DNA from: Bacteroidota bacterium
Lineage (GTDB): Bacteria; Bacteroidota; Bacteroidia; Chitinophagales; Chitinophagaceae
DNA: 56,943 bases
Direction: 5' to 3'
NCBI GenBank assembly: GCA_018268035.1
Contig: JAFDXI010000027.1
Coordinates: 1-56,943 of the forward strand
The notes under the pieces are model-generated. The model did no database searches. It was not told where the DNA came from and worked only from the letters and a program-made list of their open reading frames with translations. Shown in pieces: positions 17,577-26,369 of this stretch (within the stretch, counting starts at the first letter, position 1; the number at the start of each line of letters is the position of its first letter). Made by a program: the position numbers and the translations under genes.

Positions 17577-19325
17577 TTAATTGATATTAACTATGCTTCC
17601 TTTAACATTTGTGACTGCACTTGATGAAAGTTCTGCGCCACTACCACCAGAAGCTTTGTATTGTGCATTGGCTTTTATTTCAATATTGGTGCCTTCAACA
17701 GTTACATCACCGCTGGCTTTTATTTTTAAATCTTTGCTGCTGGTGATTTCAATACCACTGTCATTCATAACAATTTTATTGCCGTTCTGATCTTCGAGAG
17801 CAATACCCTTCTGGTCTTCGCTCATAAGGATTTTATTTCCTGAAGGTGTTTCAAACAAAATCTCTTTTTTATCATCATCAAATTGCCAGCGCATTTTTTC
17901 GCGGCTGTAAAAGCCTTTGATATTATTGGCATCTGCCGGTGTCACTGGTGATGCATTTTTACTACTATGCAGGCAACCGAGTATAATAGCGTGCATCGGA
18001 TCATTATCAATAAACCCTACTATCACTTCATCACCTATTTCAGGCCTGTAATAACTGCCACGGTTGTTGCCTGCATCCAATGTTGCTACACGTGCCCAGA
18101 TTGCCTCATCAGCCCCACCTTGTGTAGGTAACTGAATCAATACCCTGAATTCACTTTGTGGGTCTGATTCCAGTTTGTTTACTATGCCGGTTTGCAAACC
18201 ATTGATGCCTGGCATATTGCCCAATGCAGGTGATGATGTAATGTTGTTATACCTGGATACATAATTTTTATTTTTCCATCCAAATTGAATGTTAGTATTC
18301 CATTTGCCTTCCCTGATGTTGTGTTGTACACCGGTTACATAAGCTTTTCCATTAAACCGGTCACCAACACCATTTAATTCTACAATATCACCCGGCCAGA
18401 TATTGGCAAAACCAATACATTGTACCCGACCCAAAATTTTGCTTAAATGCTGACGGATCATTGTTGACTTAGCCACTGTATCAAGGTTGTCTGTTGCTGT
18501 ATCACCCTGCCAGAACATATTTAATGTATCGTTGCCCATCGCAACTGCCGCATCGTTAGCTGAAAAATTTCCTGGTTCCATTCCATCCCATTCATTATTT
18601 GTACTGCTTTCAATGGTTTCCTGATCAGCAGCGCTCCAGCCTGTTACTTTTATTTCACTGTAACAATTACGGGCATCCAGCGTTGCTTCAAATTCGAGGA
18701 TTGAACTTCCATAAAATAATTTCAATACCGGCTCTGCATCCAATACCGGTTTCTTCACGTTGATGCTGTCATATTTTGGTAAAACAAACATGCCATTAGC
18801 TTCTGCACGCAGGTTGATAAAATCCCAGTCGGTGCAAAATGGTTGTAATAAATGATCATGCTTCAATGTGGTAGCGTCAACATCTTTTGACACCGGTATC
18901 AGTGTTTCAATAATTTCACTGTCTTTCTGATCTTTGAATGATGTTGTATTCCTGTTTAATGTTGTTTTAAAAATTTCATGCTTTGCAATGATGTGTAATA
19001 TGGATGATTGAGATTGCAATATTTTTACGCCATGTTTTACAATGATGCCTTTGAAGATGGTGTCTTCCTGTCCATGATAGCCTGCTTTAATTTCTATTTC
19101 CACACCAGGAATAAAATCAGAACTGTTACTTGCATCAAATGTTTCAGTACTTACATTGCCGTCTAATAAAACAATTTCCGCTTCAGGCACTTTAAAAGCA
19201 GTATGAGTTACCTGTATGCTCATCACCTGGTAAGTGGCAGCAATAGCAGTGCTATTTACCAAAATTATTTTGGTTGGAAGGTCGGCCGCTGCTGGTGTTG
19301 GTACCAATCTGCTATTCTCTGGCAT
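17577..19325 (-). CDS. eCIS central spike protein, VgrG/gp27-gp5-like (Afp8/Pvc8)
   Basis: The protein is 582 residues. The N-terminal half is the gp27-like hub (GVEIEIKAGYHGQEDTIFKG near residue 90). The middle is an OB-fold with the VgrG-type stretch LESDPQSEFRVLIQLPT, then IWARVATLDAGNNRGSYYRP and EIGDEVIVGFIDNDPMHAII (about 385-445). The C-terminus is a beta-helix of short repeats (GNKIVMNDSGIEITSSKDLKI and similar) forming the trimeric needle. It should sit between the tube and the PAAR tip. No C-terminal enzymatic extension is seen. The start is 4 nt from the stop of the LysM gene, so translation is probably coupled. Confidence 0.93.
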   Translation of the reverse strand: MPENSRLVPTPAAADLPTKIILVNSTAIAATYQVMSIQVTHTAFKVPEAEIVLLDGNVSTETFDASNSSDFIPGVEIEIKAGYHGQEDTIFKGIIVKHGVKILQSQSSILHIIAKHEIFKTTLNRNTTSFKDQKDSEIIETLIPVSKDVDATTLKHDHLLQPFCTDWDFINLRAEANGMFVLPKYDSINVKKPVLDAEPVLKLFYGSSILEFEATLDARNCYSEIKVTGWSAADQETIESSTNNEWDGMEPGNFSANDAAVAMGNDTLNMFWQGDTATDNLDTVAKSTMIRQHLSKILGRVQCIGFANIWPGDIVELNGVGDRFNGKAYVTGVQHNIREGKWNTNIQFGWKNKNYVSRYNNITSSPALGNMPGINGLQTGIVNKLESDPQSEFRVLIQLPTQGGADEAIWARVATLDAGNNRGSYYRPEIGDEVIVGFIDNDPMHAIILGCLHSSKNASPVTPADANNIKGFYSREKMRWQFDDDKKEILFETPSGNKILMSEDQKGIALEDQNGNKIVMNDSGIEITSSKDLKIKASGDVTVEGTNIEIKANAQYKASGGSGAELSSSAVTNVKGSIVNIN

Positions 19326-19328
19326 TGT

Positions 19329-20036
19329 TTAAGTTTTTGAAACAGGTGGAAATAAAATTTCAGTGCTTGTTGGCAGGTTCCTGAAAGTGTCGAAATTGTT
19401 AGCCCTTGCAACCTCTACATAGTATGTATTGTTTTTATAAATTTTGTTGGCTATTCCAATGAGTTTGTCACTTGTCTTTAGCATTCTTACATGTGTCATA
19501 TCAGGCGAGTTGCTGTTCTTTATTGCTTCACTTAATAATGGATCTGCACAACTCGTAAAACTTGCATTTACTTTAGCACGTAAAGGTTTTCCATTAGCAG
19601 CAAAAAGATTATATGTGATGTCAACAGATTTGAGGATGCATTTTAAGAGAACTGAACCATAAGTAATTTTAAGATAATGCGGAGTGTGTTCTGCACTGTC
19701 ATATTCATATACTGTTGAAAGAAATTTTTTAATATCTTCCGGTACATCTCTTTTATCTCCAGTTGCGCCTGTGCCATCAATTACAAATTCAAAAGAATAA
19801 TCCTGTGGTTGTATTTTTTTAAATTTCAATGGCGCATTGATGGTGCCATCAGCTTGTTGCGCATCCCATTCCACCTGCAGCTTTACTGCAATGTTGTTGG
19901 GATTAAACATCACAGTATATGGAGTGCCCTGCTTGGTGTCATCAAACACAGGATTACCTTCATTAAAAGTTACATCTTTATAAGGTATAAATTTTAACCT
20001 GGTAAATTGAGCATCTTGTGTTGTTAAACCTGCCAT
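19329..20036 (-). CDS. LysM-domain tube/spike adaptor (Afp7/Pvc7-like)
   Basis: The protein is 235 residues. Residues about 1-175 form the tube-like domain of the CIS adaptor family (PYTVMFNPNNIAVKLQVEWD, then YSFEFVIDGTGATGD). The C-terminus (about 185-235) is one LysM module: VRMLKTSDKLIGIANKIYKN ... VARANNFDTFRNLPTSTEILFP. By homology it binds the hub and starts tube growth. Position and length are standard for the family. It precedes the spike gene with almost no gap. Confidence 0.9.
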   Translation of the reverse strand: MAGLTTQDAQFTRLKFIPYKDVTFNEGNPVFDDTKQGTPYTVMFNPNNIAVKLQVEWDAQQADGTINAPLKFKKIQPQDYSFEFVIDGTGATGDKRDVPEDIKKFLSTVYEYDSAEHTPHYLKITYGSVLLKCILKSVDITYNLFAANGKPLRAKVNASFTSCADPLLSEAIKNSNSPDMTHVRMLKTSDKLIGIANKIYKNNTYYVEVARANNFDTFRNLPTSTEILFPPVSKT

Positions 20037-20069
20037 AGATTTTTTATTAATGAATACCTGTAGTAGTGG

Positions 20070-20225
20070 TTATCTTTCCTCTTTTTCATCCAGCTTTTTT
20101 AATATTTCATCCAGTATCTGCTGCAACTTTTGTTCATTGTCGGTAACAGGCAATGATGCCTGTTTCGGCGAATCAGGTGAAGTAATATTTGCTCTTATAA
20201 TCAGCTCATTGATTTCTACAGGCAT
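20070..20225 (-). CDS. Small DUF5908-like eCIS protein
   Basis: This is a 51-residue frame from ATG 20225 to TAA 20070. It begins MPVEINELIIRANIT and ends in an amphipathic, charged coiled-coil-like helix (EQKLQQILDEILKKLDEKEE). Small proteins starting MP-E-I-EL-I-A lie at exactly this position, between the second tube protein and the LysM adaptor, in many Bacteroidota eCIS loci (DUF5908). The gap on each side is about 30 nt, matching the spacing of the operon. Its role is unknown. The conserved start and helix suggest it docks on the tube initiator. Confidence 0.8.
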   Translation of the reverse strand: MPVEINELIIRANITSPDSPKQASLPVTDNEQKLQQILDEILKKLDEKEER

Positions 20226-20252
20226 TATCAAAAAATTTAAAATTAAAAAATG

Positions 20253-20786
20253 TCAGATGGATATTCCAGCAGCATCTGTAATCTTATCCAGCAGGCTTTC
20301 CTTTTTGAAAAACTGGTAAGTGAGCTCCAGAGTTTCTATAAGAAAACTATTGTCAGTGGCTTTTAAATCTGCCATTGATAATTTAACCGGATATGCATTT
20401 TGAAAGCTCCATATTTGTGCGGGGATGTGCATTTCATTTAAAAGCATTACCTGCACCTGACAAGGTTTGATATCAAGATTATTGATGGCATCATTTGCCC
20501 AGGTTATAAGTGGTGAAGGCAAAGAAGAAAAATACCCTCGCTTTAAAACAAGGTTAGGATATTTTGTTCTCTGGGGTAATTTATGGGTGAACCTGTTTTC
20601 ACCACCTTCAATTAATTCTTCAGTTGTTATTTCTACATTAAGGCCACTCACTTCTGTCCATCTTGTATCAATATCTGCTGTGCTTACGCTGACAGGGCCA
20701 ACATTCACACCTGTTCCAATGCCTTCGAAGCGCACAATAAAATGAAAGCCCACTGAAGGATATTTCAGTCCGCTTAATAATGCCAT
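20253..20786 (-). CDS. eCIS tube initiator protein (Afp5/Pvc5-like)
   Basis: The protein is 177 residues with the T4 gp19/Hcp-like tube fold. It opens YPSVGFHFIVRFEGIG, then WTEVSGLNVEITTEELIEGG and NLVLKRGYFSS. This domain order is shared with the major tube protein just upstream (20797-21234), of which it is a diverged paralogue with an internal extension and a longer C-terminus. By homology it forms the first tube ring on the spike. It starts 10 nt after the major tube gene. Confidence 0.9.
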   Translation of the reverse strand: MALLSGLKYPSVGFHFIVRFEGIGTGVNVGPVSVSTADIDTRWTEVSGLNVEITTEELIEGGENRFTHKLPQRTKYPNLVLKRGYFSSLPSPLITWANDAINNLDIKPCQVQVMLLNEMHIPAQIWSFQNAYPVKLSMADLKATDNSFLIETLELTYQFFKKESLLDKITDAAGISI

Positions 20787-20796
20787 ACCAATATGT

Positions 20797-21234
20797 TTAA
20801 CTGTTGTTTTCTACACTGATGCCTTCATGCGCCAGTTCGAGTGTTTCAATACTTACTTCATTGCCTGTAGCTTTGAATGAACCACCATCTGTTTTTACGG
20901 GGAATGCATTGCGTACACGCCATACTACAACAGGTTCATGATTTTCATTCAATAAACTGATAGTTACATCCCTTCTTTCAATAGTGTTGAGCTGATGTGT
21001 ATTCCACCAGTTAAAGAATTCATTATCACCTTTCACAACACCTCGTTTTAATGTGATGTTACCGTATTTCTGCATACCGGGCATTTTAATACTGCTGTAA
21101 TCCGGCATACTGCCATCACGGTATTCAATAACCTGCGTTTCAACATTTAATCCTGAAACTTCAGAGAAACCAATATTGGTGCCGCCCCATTCAACACGGA
21201 AATGAAAGACCGGCAAAGGATATTTTGTAGCCAT
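20797..21234 (-). CDS. eCIS major inner tube protein (Afp1/Pvc1-like)
   Basis: The protein is 145 residues. It reads YPLPVFHFRVEWGGTNIGFS, EVSGLNVETQVIEYRDGS, MQKYGNITLKRGVVKGDNEF and FFNWWNTHQLN, the standard phage-tail-tube/Hcp-like fold that stacks as hexamers. It is the abundant tube subunit that surrounds the cargo. It lies 30 nt after the sheath gene, as expected. Compared with the paralogue at 20253-20786 it is shorter and closer to family length. Confidence 0.94.
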   Translation of the reverse strand: MATKYPLPVFHFRVEWGGTNIGFSEVSGLNVETQVIEYRDGSMPDYSSIKMPGMQKYGNITLKRGVVKGDNEFFNWWNTHQLNTIERRDVTISLLNENHEPVVVWRVRNAFPVKTDGGSFKATGNEVSIETLELAHEGISVENNS

Positions 21235-21264
21235 TATTTTTTGTTTAATAGATGAAAGAATGTA

Positions 21265-23376
21265 TTATGATTGTTGCAACATGTGTGAGAACCTGAGCAC
21301 TACAAACTCTGCAGGTCTTACGGCTGCCATACCTATTTCCACATACAGGTAACCATTTAAAATATCCTGTGATGTCATCGTTGTGCCAAGTCCACAGTTT
21401 ACATAATAAGCCTGTTCAGGTTTGGCGCCAGCTAAAGCGCCTAAGCGCCATTGATTGTTCAAGAAATTATCAATCTGCCCGCGGATGCGCGCCCATGTGT
21501 TGGCATCGTTTGGTTCAAACACACACCATGAAGTACTTTTTTTGCAACTCTCTTCAACAAAAGAGAAAAACCTCCGCACAGGTACATATCTCCATTCATT
21601 ATCATTTCCTGCAAGTGTTCTTGCACCCCAAACCAAAATACCTTTTCCATAAAATGCTCTAATTGCATTGATAGATTTACCTGCAGTAGAATCTACATTC
21701 AATCCTTCCTGTGTGCTGTCAGTGATCAGTTCGCTCACATCACTAACGGAATTAATGGAAACGTTTGCTGGTGCTTTCCATACACCACGGTTCCTGTCAA
21801 CAGTTGCATAAATACCGGCAACAGCGCCTGAAGGTGGTAATGTGTTAACAATAGAATTTAAAACAGAAATAATTGAATTATACACCGGCAAATCAGCTAT
21901 CAAAGCATTGGCATTTGCTGTTTCAAAAGAATTACCAATCGTTATTGCAGAATTAAGTCCGGCTTTGACAGTTTGAAAAATTTTATTGAGTTGGAAAAAT
22001 GCAGTACCACCTTTTGCTGTAAGATCTGCGCCATTAATTAATCCCGTATCTGAACCATTTGCAGGTTTCCAGGCTGTGTTGGCGTATAAATTAAAATTGA
22101 TATTTGGTTGGTCAGCAGGTGTACCTGAAATATCCTGTGTGGAACGATAAGCTTCATCGTCTAAATCTGCAAATGTTTGTAAGGTCGTTTTGAGGTTGGT
22201 GCCAAGCAATCCTTCAAGTGAAGTATCTAAGCTACTATTTGTAATGAGTGAAGTGCGGATAGGTGCACCTGTTGTGAATCCCGGGTTGTTGCTGCTATCA
22301 ATTGTTGCCGGACTATCTGCACTGTGATCCTGTACCAAACCTTCCAGTTGAGCAAAGCAGGCAAACACAAATTCAAATGCACTTTTCAATGCGCCTAACC
22401 TGTCTGTGTCATTGGCTGCTCCGTTGAAATCATTCAAGTGACCCTGGTAAGTGCTGTCTAATATTGTGCTGTCAAAAACATCATTGATTGTTGCACCGGA
22501 AAATAATGCAAGCCTTGCATTGATGGCATCATTATCGGTATAGATTTTTTTGAAATCATCTAACTTTTGTTTGATAGGAATGCCCTGTGCATCTTTATCA
22601 GCATCAGAAAAAAGTGATTTTAATTCCAATGGATTACTGCCACTGTCAAACAGGTTTTTCATGATGTCGCTCAACGCAAAATTTTTATCGTAGATAGTTT
22701 TTACAAAAGGCATATAAGCAGCGCCGTATTTCAGGTTATTCATGCCTATTTTACTGCGAAAAGTATCTGCTTCTTCCTCTACAGTTTTGTTGCCTTCATC
22801 AGGCACATCCAATACGGCAAAGCGATCGCCGAGATCACCACATTGTGTTAACGCTTTTTGTTGTATCCCGGCTATTTTGTCCCAGTCAATTGCCGTCCCG
22901 TTTTTGATGGTTACTGCATCAGGGAACAATAAAATAGTAGGCTCATCAAATTTCCTTAATTCATCCAAACCATTAGACAGGTTAGTGGCACGTGTTGCAT
23001 CATTATCGCCATTGCTGTATTTGCCAACAGAACAGATATAACATACACCTCCACCATTATCAAAAAACAACCGAAGGCTTTCATACAAATTGTAAATGCT
23101 ATTGGCAACTGTAGTGGTTGATTTGTCAACCAGGCTCTGTACATCCAGCTGAACATGGATTTGTGAGTAAGATGGACCTGCTCCAAAAAACTGCTCATAC
23201 TCCAGCAGGTTTTTGATGCGGGTAGGAATGTTGTGGAGGTCGTCATCCACATATCGTTTTGCTATTTCGGTGTAGCCAACAAAAGCTGGAACGGCTGTAT
23301 CCACTTCGGCTACTGAGGGTGGAAGTTTGGTGATTTCTTCCACGTACACGTTGGGTGTTTTGTATGTACCTGCCAT
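21265..23376 (-). CDS. eCIS contractile sheath protein, enlarged
   Basis: The protein is 703 residues. The N-terminal arm (MAGTYKTPNVYVEEITKLPP, then TAVPAFVGYTEIA) and the C-terminal core (AIRAFYGKGILVWGARTLAG, WRYVPVRRFFSFVEES, FLNNQWRLGALAGAKP, ILNGYLYVEIGMAAVRPAEF) are those of the tail-sheath family that contracts to drive the tube. Afp-type sheaths have about 350-450 residues, and the excess here lies between about residues 230 and 570, a large insertion of low similarity that would face outwards. Only one sheath gene is present, in contrast to the three of Afp and PVC. The start at 23376 is set by the conserved N-terminal arm. Confidence 0.93.
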   Translation of the reverse strand: MAGTYKTPNVYVEEITKLPPSVAEVDTAVPAFVGYTEIAKRYVDDDLHNIPTRIKNLLEYEQFFGAGPSYSQIHVQLDVQSLVDKSTTTVANSIYNLYESLRLFFDNGGGVCYICSVGKYSNGDNDATRATNLSNGLDELRKFDEPTILLFPDAVTIKNGTAIDWDKIAGIQQKALTQCGDLGDRFAVLDVPDEGNKTVEEEADTFRSKIGMNNLKYGAAYMPFVKTIYDKNFALSDIMKNLFDSGSNPLELKSLFSDADKDAQGIPIKQKLDDFKKIYTDNDAINARLALFSGATINDVFDSTILDSTYQGHLNDFNGAANDTDRLGALKSAFEFVFACFAQLEGLVQDHSADSPATIDSSNNPGFTTGAPIRTSLITNSSLDTSLEGLLGTNLKTTLQTFADLDDEAYRSTQDISGTPADQPNINFNLYANTAWKPANGSDTGLINGADLTAKGGTAFFQLNKIFQTVKAGLNSAITIGNSFETANANALIADLPVYNSIISVLNSIVNTLPPSGAVAGIYATVDRNRGVWKAPANVSINSVSDVSELITDSTQEGLNVDSTAGKSINAIRAFYGKGILVWGARTLAGNDNEWRYVPVRRFFSFVEESCKKSTSWCVFEPNDANTWARIRGQIDNFLNNQWRLGALAGAKPEQAYYVNCGLGTTMTSQDILNGYLYVEIGMAAVRPAEFVVLRFSHMLQQS

Positions 23377-23436
23377 AGTTAGAGATTTATTTTTTATAAT
23401 GAGCTTCTCACCACTTGTGATAAGCCTGAATACATA

Positions 23437-24213
23437 TTAAATCTTTGGAACCACTAATTCAAATGCAGCAAAACTGTTGTCGGCAAGGTTAGTGTTATAT
23501 CCAAGGAAGCTGTTTTTTAAAATCCGCACCAGCGATGTGGTGTTCGCAATGTCCATACCGTTAGCTATAAAAAATTTTTTATTATAATTTCCAGTTTTCA
23601 AACTGTAAATACCAGCTTTTAGCAAAGAAGCGTCCACATTAAATACATATTGTGGTGCTGCAGAGATGGGGTCAATGCTTAATGCAACTGGTGGCATGTT
23701 AAGATTGACAGTATTATTTCCTTCATCTTTTATTACCAATGCAGCATAATCTGTACTCAATCCACTTTGCGCCTGTGTTGCTATAAAAGTGAATATAGGT
23801 GCAACAACTTTTACATCATCCATCAGTGAAACTGCTGGCGGCATGGCACTTCCCGGAATTAACCCATTATATAAAACAGGAAAACCAATTTCTTTTGCTA
23901 TTGCATCATTAGGATGAAATTTCAATGATTTAATTTTTTCTTTTCCTGTGATAGTAATACCGAAATAAAAATATTCTTCTGTATTAATCGTAAAAGCAGG
24001 GATCGAGTTAACAGGAACATTCGGTGGTGTTTCCCTCCCTTCAAAATAAACTGTAACTGTATTATTACATAATTGTGATTTTAATTTAAAATTATACATT
24101 GCTTCTATACTGATTGCTGTTGCATTGATATACAAATCGTCAGCTATAACAGCGCTGCCCGCTTCGTAAAAAGCAGCAAAAGAAAATAACGGTTTATAGC
24201 GTGTGATAATCAT
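23437..24213 (-). CDS. Unknown eCIS protein between the cap and sheath genes
   Basis: The protein is 258 residues with no recognisable domain. The sequence is beta-rich and non-repetitive (MIITRYKPLFSFAAFYEAGS, NNTVTVYFEGRETPP, YFNVDASLLKAGIYSLKTG-like stretches) with no signal peptide or membrane helix. It lies 2 nt after the DUF4255 cap gene and 60 nt before the sheath, so it is part of the structural operon. Position suggests a cap, tube-terminator or accessory component. That is inference only. Confidence 0.75.
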   Translation of the reverse strand: MIITRYKPLFSFAAFYEAGSAVIADDLYINATAISIEAMYNFKLKSQLCNNTVTVYFEGRETPPNVPVNSIPAFTINTEEYFYFGITITGKEKIKSLKFHPNDAIAKEIGFPVLYNGLIPGSAMPPAVSLMDDVKVVAPIFTFIATQAQSGLSTDYAALVIKDEGNNTVNLNMPPVALSIDPISAAPQYVFNVDASLLKAGIYSLKTGNYNKKFFIANGMDIANTTSLVRILKNSFLGYNTNLADNSFAAFELVVPKI

Positions 24214-24215
24214 GG

Positions 24216-24791
24216 TTAATTTTCAAATGGTTTTTGAACAACATCAATACCTATTGCTTTTACATCATCTGTTGTAGTTAAAGTCCTGTTGGCCTGTATG
24301 GCAACAACCCTTAATTTGTACAACAATGAAGGGGAAAGCTTTTCACCGAGTGCCTGCCACATATTACTATTCTGATCAATCGTTTGAGTGTATAATTCCA
24401 CTACAATCTGTTGCAATACTTCATAAGCCGGTTTCATAAAATCCGTACCTGAGAAAACATATTTTCCTTGTAACACCGATGCAACATTTCCTAATTGTTT
24501 CAAAGCTTCTTCATAATTTTTTCCGTCATATTGATAAGTAACAAGAACGTATAGGTTAAGGTGTATTTCAGGGTTTACAACAGAATAAAAATTATCGCCG
24601 GGATTGATGCGCTTTGTATAGTTCACATCTTTTAAAATCCTTTCTTCTTCCACATTTACAAGTGAAAGATGTATTTTATCCTGTACAATGTCTGACTCCT
24701 TGGTAATGTTTCCCAAAACAACCGGGTCTGCCGGAGTGGTGATTTCCTGGTTTAGAAAATCCCTCAAAAATTTCATAGCCACATCAAGCAT
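24216..24791 (-). CDS. DUF4255 cap/tube-terminator protein (Afp16/Pvc16-like)
   Basis: The protein is 191 residues. AMKFLRDFLNQEI, NITKESDIVQDKIHLSLVNV, EEERILKDVNYTKR, NPEIHLNLYVLVTYQYDGKN and YEEALKQLGNVASVLQGKYV are characteristic of the DUF4255 (Pvc16 N-terminal) family, which closes the distal end of the tube and sheath. Length is typical. It is the first gene of the leftward eCIS operon and overlooks a divergent 162-bp control region. The start at ATG 24791 follows MLDVAMKFL, and a second Met at residue 6 is an alternative. Confidence 0.88.
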   Translation of the reverse strand: MLDVAMKFLRDFLNQEITTPADPVVLGNITKESDIVQDKIHLSLVNVEEERILKDVNYTKRINPGDNFYSVVNPEIHLNLYVLVTYQYDGKNYEEALKQLGNVASVLQGKYVFSGTDFMKPAYEVLQQIVVELYTQTIDQNSNMWQALGEKLSPSLLYKLRVVAIQANRTLTTTDDVKAIGIDVVQKPFEN

Positions 24792-24953
24792 AATCTTAAT
24801 TTTAAATTTGCTTAAGGGAAAATTTATAAAGAAATTCGGTTAGCGATTATAGGCTTTTTCATTTCTTCAAAACACACTGTCGTAAACAGTCTATTAATCG
24901 GGGAGTATTGCTATGCGAATGTTGCAAAAAAAATATAATTTACAAAATATATT
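24792..24953. promoter_or_regulatory. Divergent control region of the eCIS
   Basis: These 162 bp separate the leftward structural operon from the rightward tape-measure/ATPase/effector operon and must hold both promoters. On the plus strand TAAATTTG (24803-24810) fits the -7 consensus but has no -33 partner. No convincing -7 box was found for the leftward direction. I also looked for a GG-N10-GC sigma-54 element, because a sigma-54 activator gene lies nearby, and found none. Confidence 0.5.
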
Positions 24954-26369
24954 TTGAAGCCTTTACACCATATTAACAAAGTAACTCTTGATTTTACTTT
25001 TTCTCAAAAAGATAAAAACATTTCATTACAAAAAGCGAAGCATCTTTTTTATGATTATGCATTGAAGCAAATAGAAAACTCCCTGGAAGAAACTGATGAA
25101 ACAATATATATTGACAAACTTGAAATTGACCTTGGCGTCATTACAGAAGATGTATTTGCTGAAAAATTTTTTTCAGCATTGAGCGAAGCACTATCTAAAT
25201 ATTTTCAAAAAGAAATAAAAGTTCCATCTGCAATTGCTACAAAAGCAGAAAAATTATTATCTGTTGATGATGTTATGTTTTTTTTGAATTCGGGTTATTG
25301 GCCCTGGCATATTCAAAACAGGAAAGAAAAAGTAATACAATCATTGATTAATGGATTCTTCTTAAATCGTGAGCAGATATTTTCTGTATTAAAAAAAATA
25401 AGCATATCAGATAAGATAGTTGTTCATCGTTTATTGAACATCATTTGGAAGGAAAAAAAACTTTTTAAATTTTTTGTAAACATATTGATAGAGAAACATA
25501 GCTTTTTTAAAAGAAGGGAAAATTTTATTGAAAATATTTTTGCAAAATATGGCAGTGCTACAAACAATGTGATGTTGATCTTTTTTCAAAAATTATTAAC
25601 GGCTTCACCTATTGATACTGTAACCGGATTTAAAATGTTTATGCTGGAATGTATCCATGTTTTTAATACTGAGATTTCTGAAAGCAGCTATTTTTATAAA
25701 GTTTTACAAGATGTCAGGTTGTTATTTGAAAAAAGAAAATTAATTGTTCAGGGTTTATTGAATGCAACTGAAAAAATACTTGCCATCATAAACCGTGAAG
25801 CTGAACCTGTATTTGAATATATAATAAATGAACCGGAGTTATATTTTACCAGAGAAATCGAAAATAAAATTCATATTGATAATGCAGGTTTGATATTGTT
25901 ACATCCTTACCTCCCGATTGTGTTTAAAGAACTTGGATGGACAGAAGCGGAAAATAATTTCATCAATATACATTGTCAGCAAAAAGCAATTTTGTTTTTA
26001 CAGTTTATTGTCAATGGGAAGAGCAAACAATCAGAACATTTATTAGTTTTAAATAAAATTTTGTGTGGGTGGCCTGTAGTGTTACCAATGAAGAACAGAG
26101 TTGTATTTTCTCCTGCAGAAAAACAAGCTGCTGCAGATGTACTTGACAGTTTGATTGAACACTGGGCAGTGCTTCGTAATACTTCAAGGAGAGGTTTGAT
26201 TGAAAGTTTCATCAGCAGAAAAGGATTAATTGAAAAAACGAATGATGGTTTTGTTGTACAGGTTGAAAAAAATTCGATAGATATATTACTTGATTCGCTT
26301 CCTTTTGGAATCAACACCATTAAATTACCATGGAATGAATACCTTGTTTATACAGAATGGCAATTCTGA
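24954..26369 (+). CDS. eCIS tape-measure protein (Afp14/Pvc14-like)
   Basis: The protein is 471 residues. The N-terminus HHINKVTLDFTFSQKDKN, then QKAKHLFYDYALKQIENSL and IYIDKLEIDLGVITEDVFAE, matches the contractile injection system tape-measure family, and so does the C-terminal block IDNAGLILLHPYLPIVFKEL ... NKILCGWPVV. In the family this protein sets tube length. The start is TTG at 24954, because the conserved H-I-K-L block begins at residue 5 and no in-frame ATG lies nearby. It overlaps the next gene by 35 nt. Confidence 0.88.
   Translation: MKPLHHINKVTLDFTFSQKDKNISLQKAKHLFYDYALKQIENSLEETDETIYIDKLEIDLGVITEDVFAEKFFSALSEALSKYFQKEIKVPSAIATKAEKLLSVDDVMFFLNSGYWPWHIQNRKEKVIQSLINGFFLNREQIFSVLKKISISDKIVVHRLLNIIWKEKKLFKFFVNILIEKHSFFKRRENFIENIFAKYGSATNNVMLIFFQKLLTASPIDTVTGFKMFMLECIHVFNTEISESSYFYKVLQDVRLLFEKRKLIVQGLLNATEKILAIINREAEPVFEYIINEPELYFTREIENKIHIDNAGLILLHPYLPIVFKELGWTEAENNFINIHCQQKAILFLQFIVNGKSKQSEHLLVLNKILCGWPVVLPMKNRVVFSPAEKQAAADVLDSLIEHWAVLRNTSRRGLIESFISRKGLIEKTNDGFVVQVEKNSIDILLDSLPFGINTIKLPWNEYLVYTEWQF

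Noticed and set aside
24792-24953. Sigma-54 (-24/-12) promoter driving the eCIS
   Set aside because: No GG and GC pair with 10-bp spacing was found; TTGC sequences present have the wrong distance to a GG.
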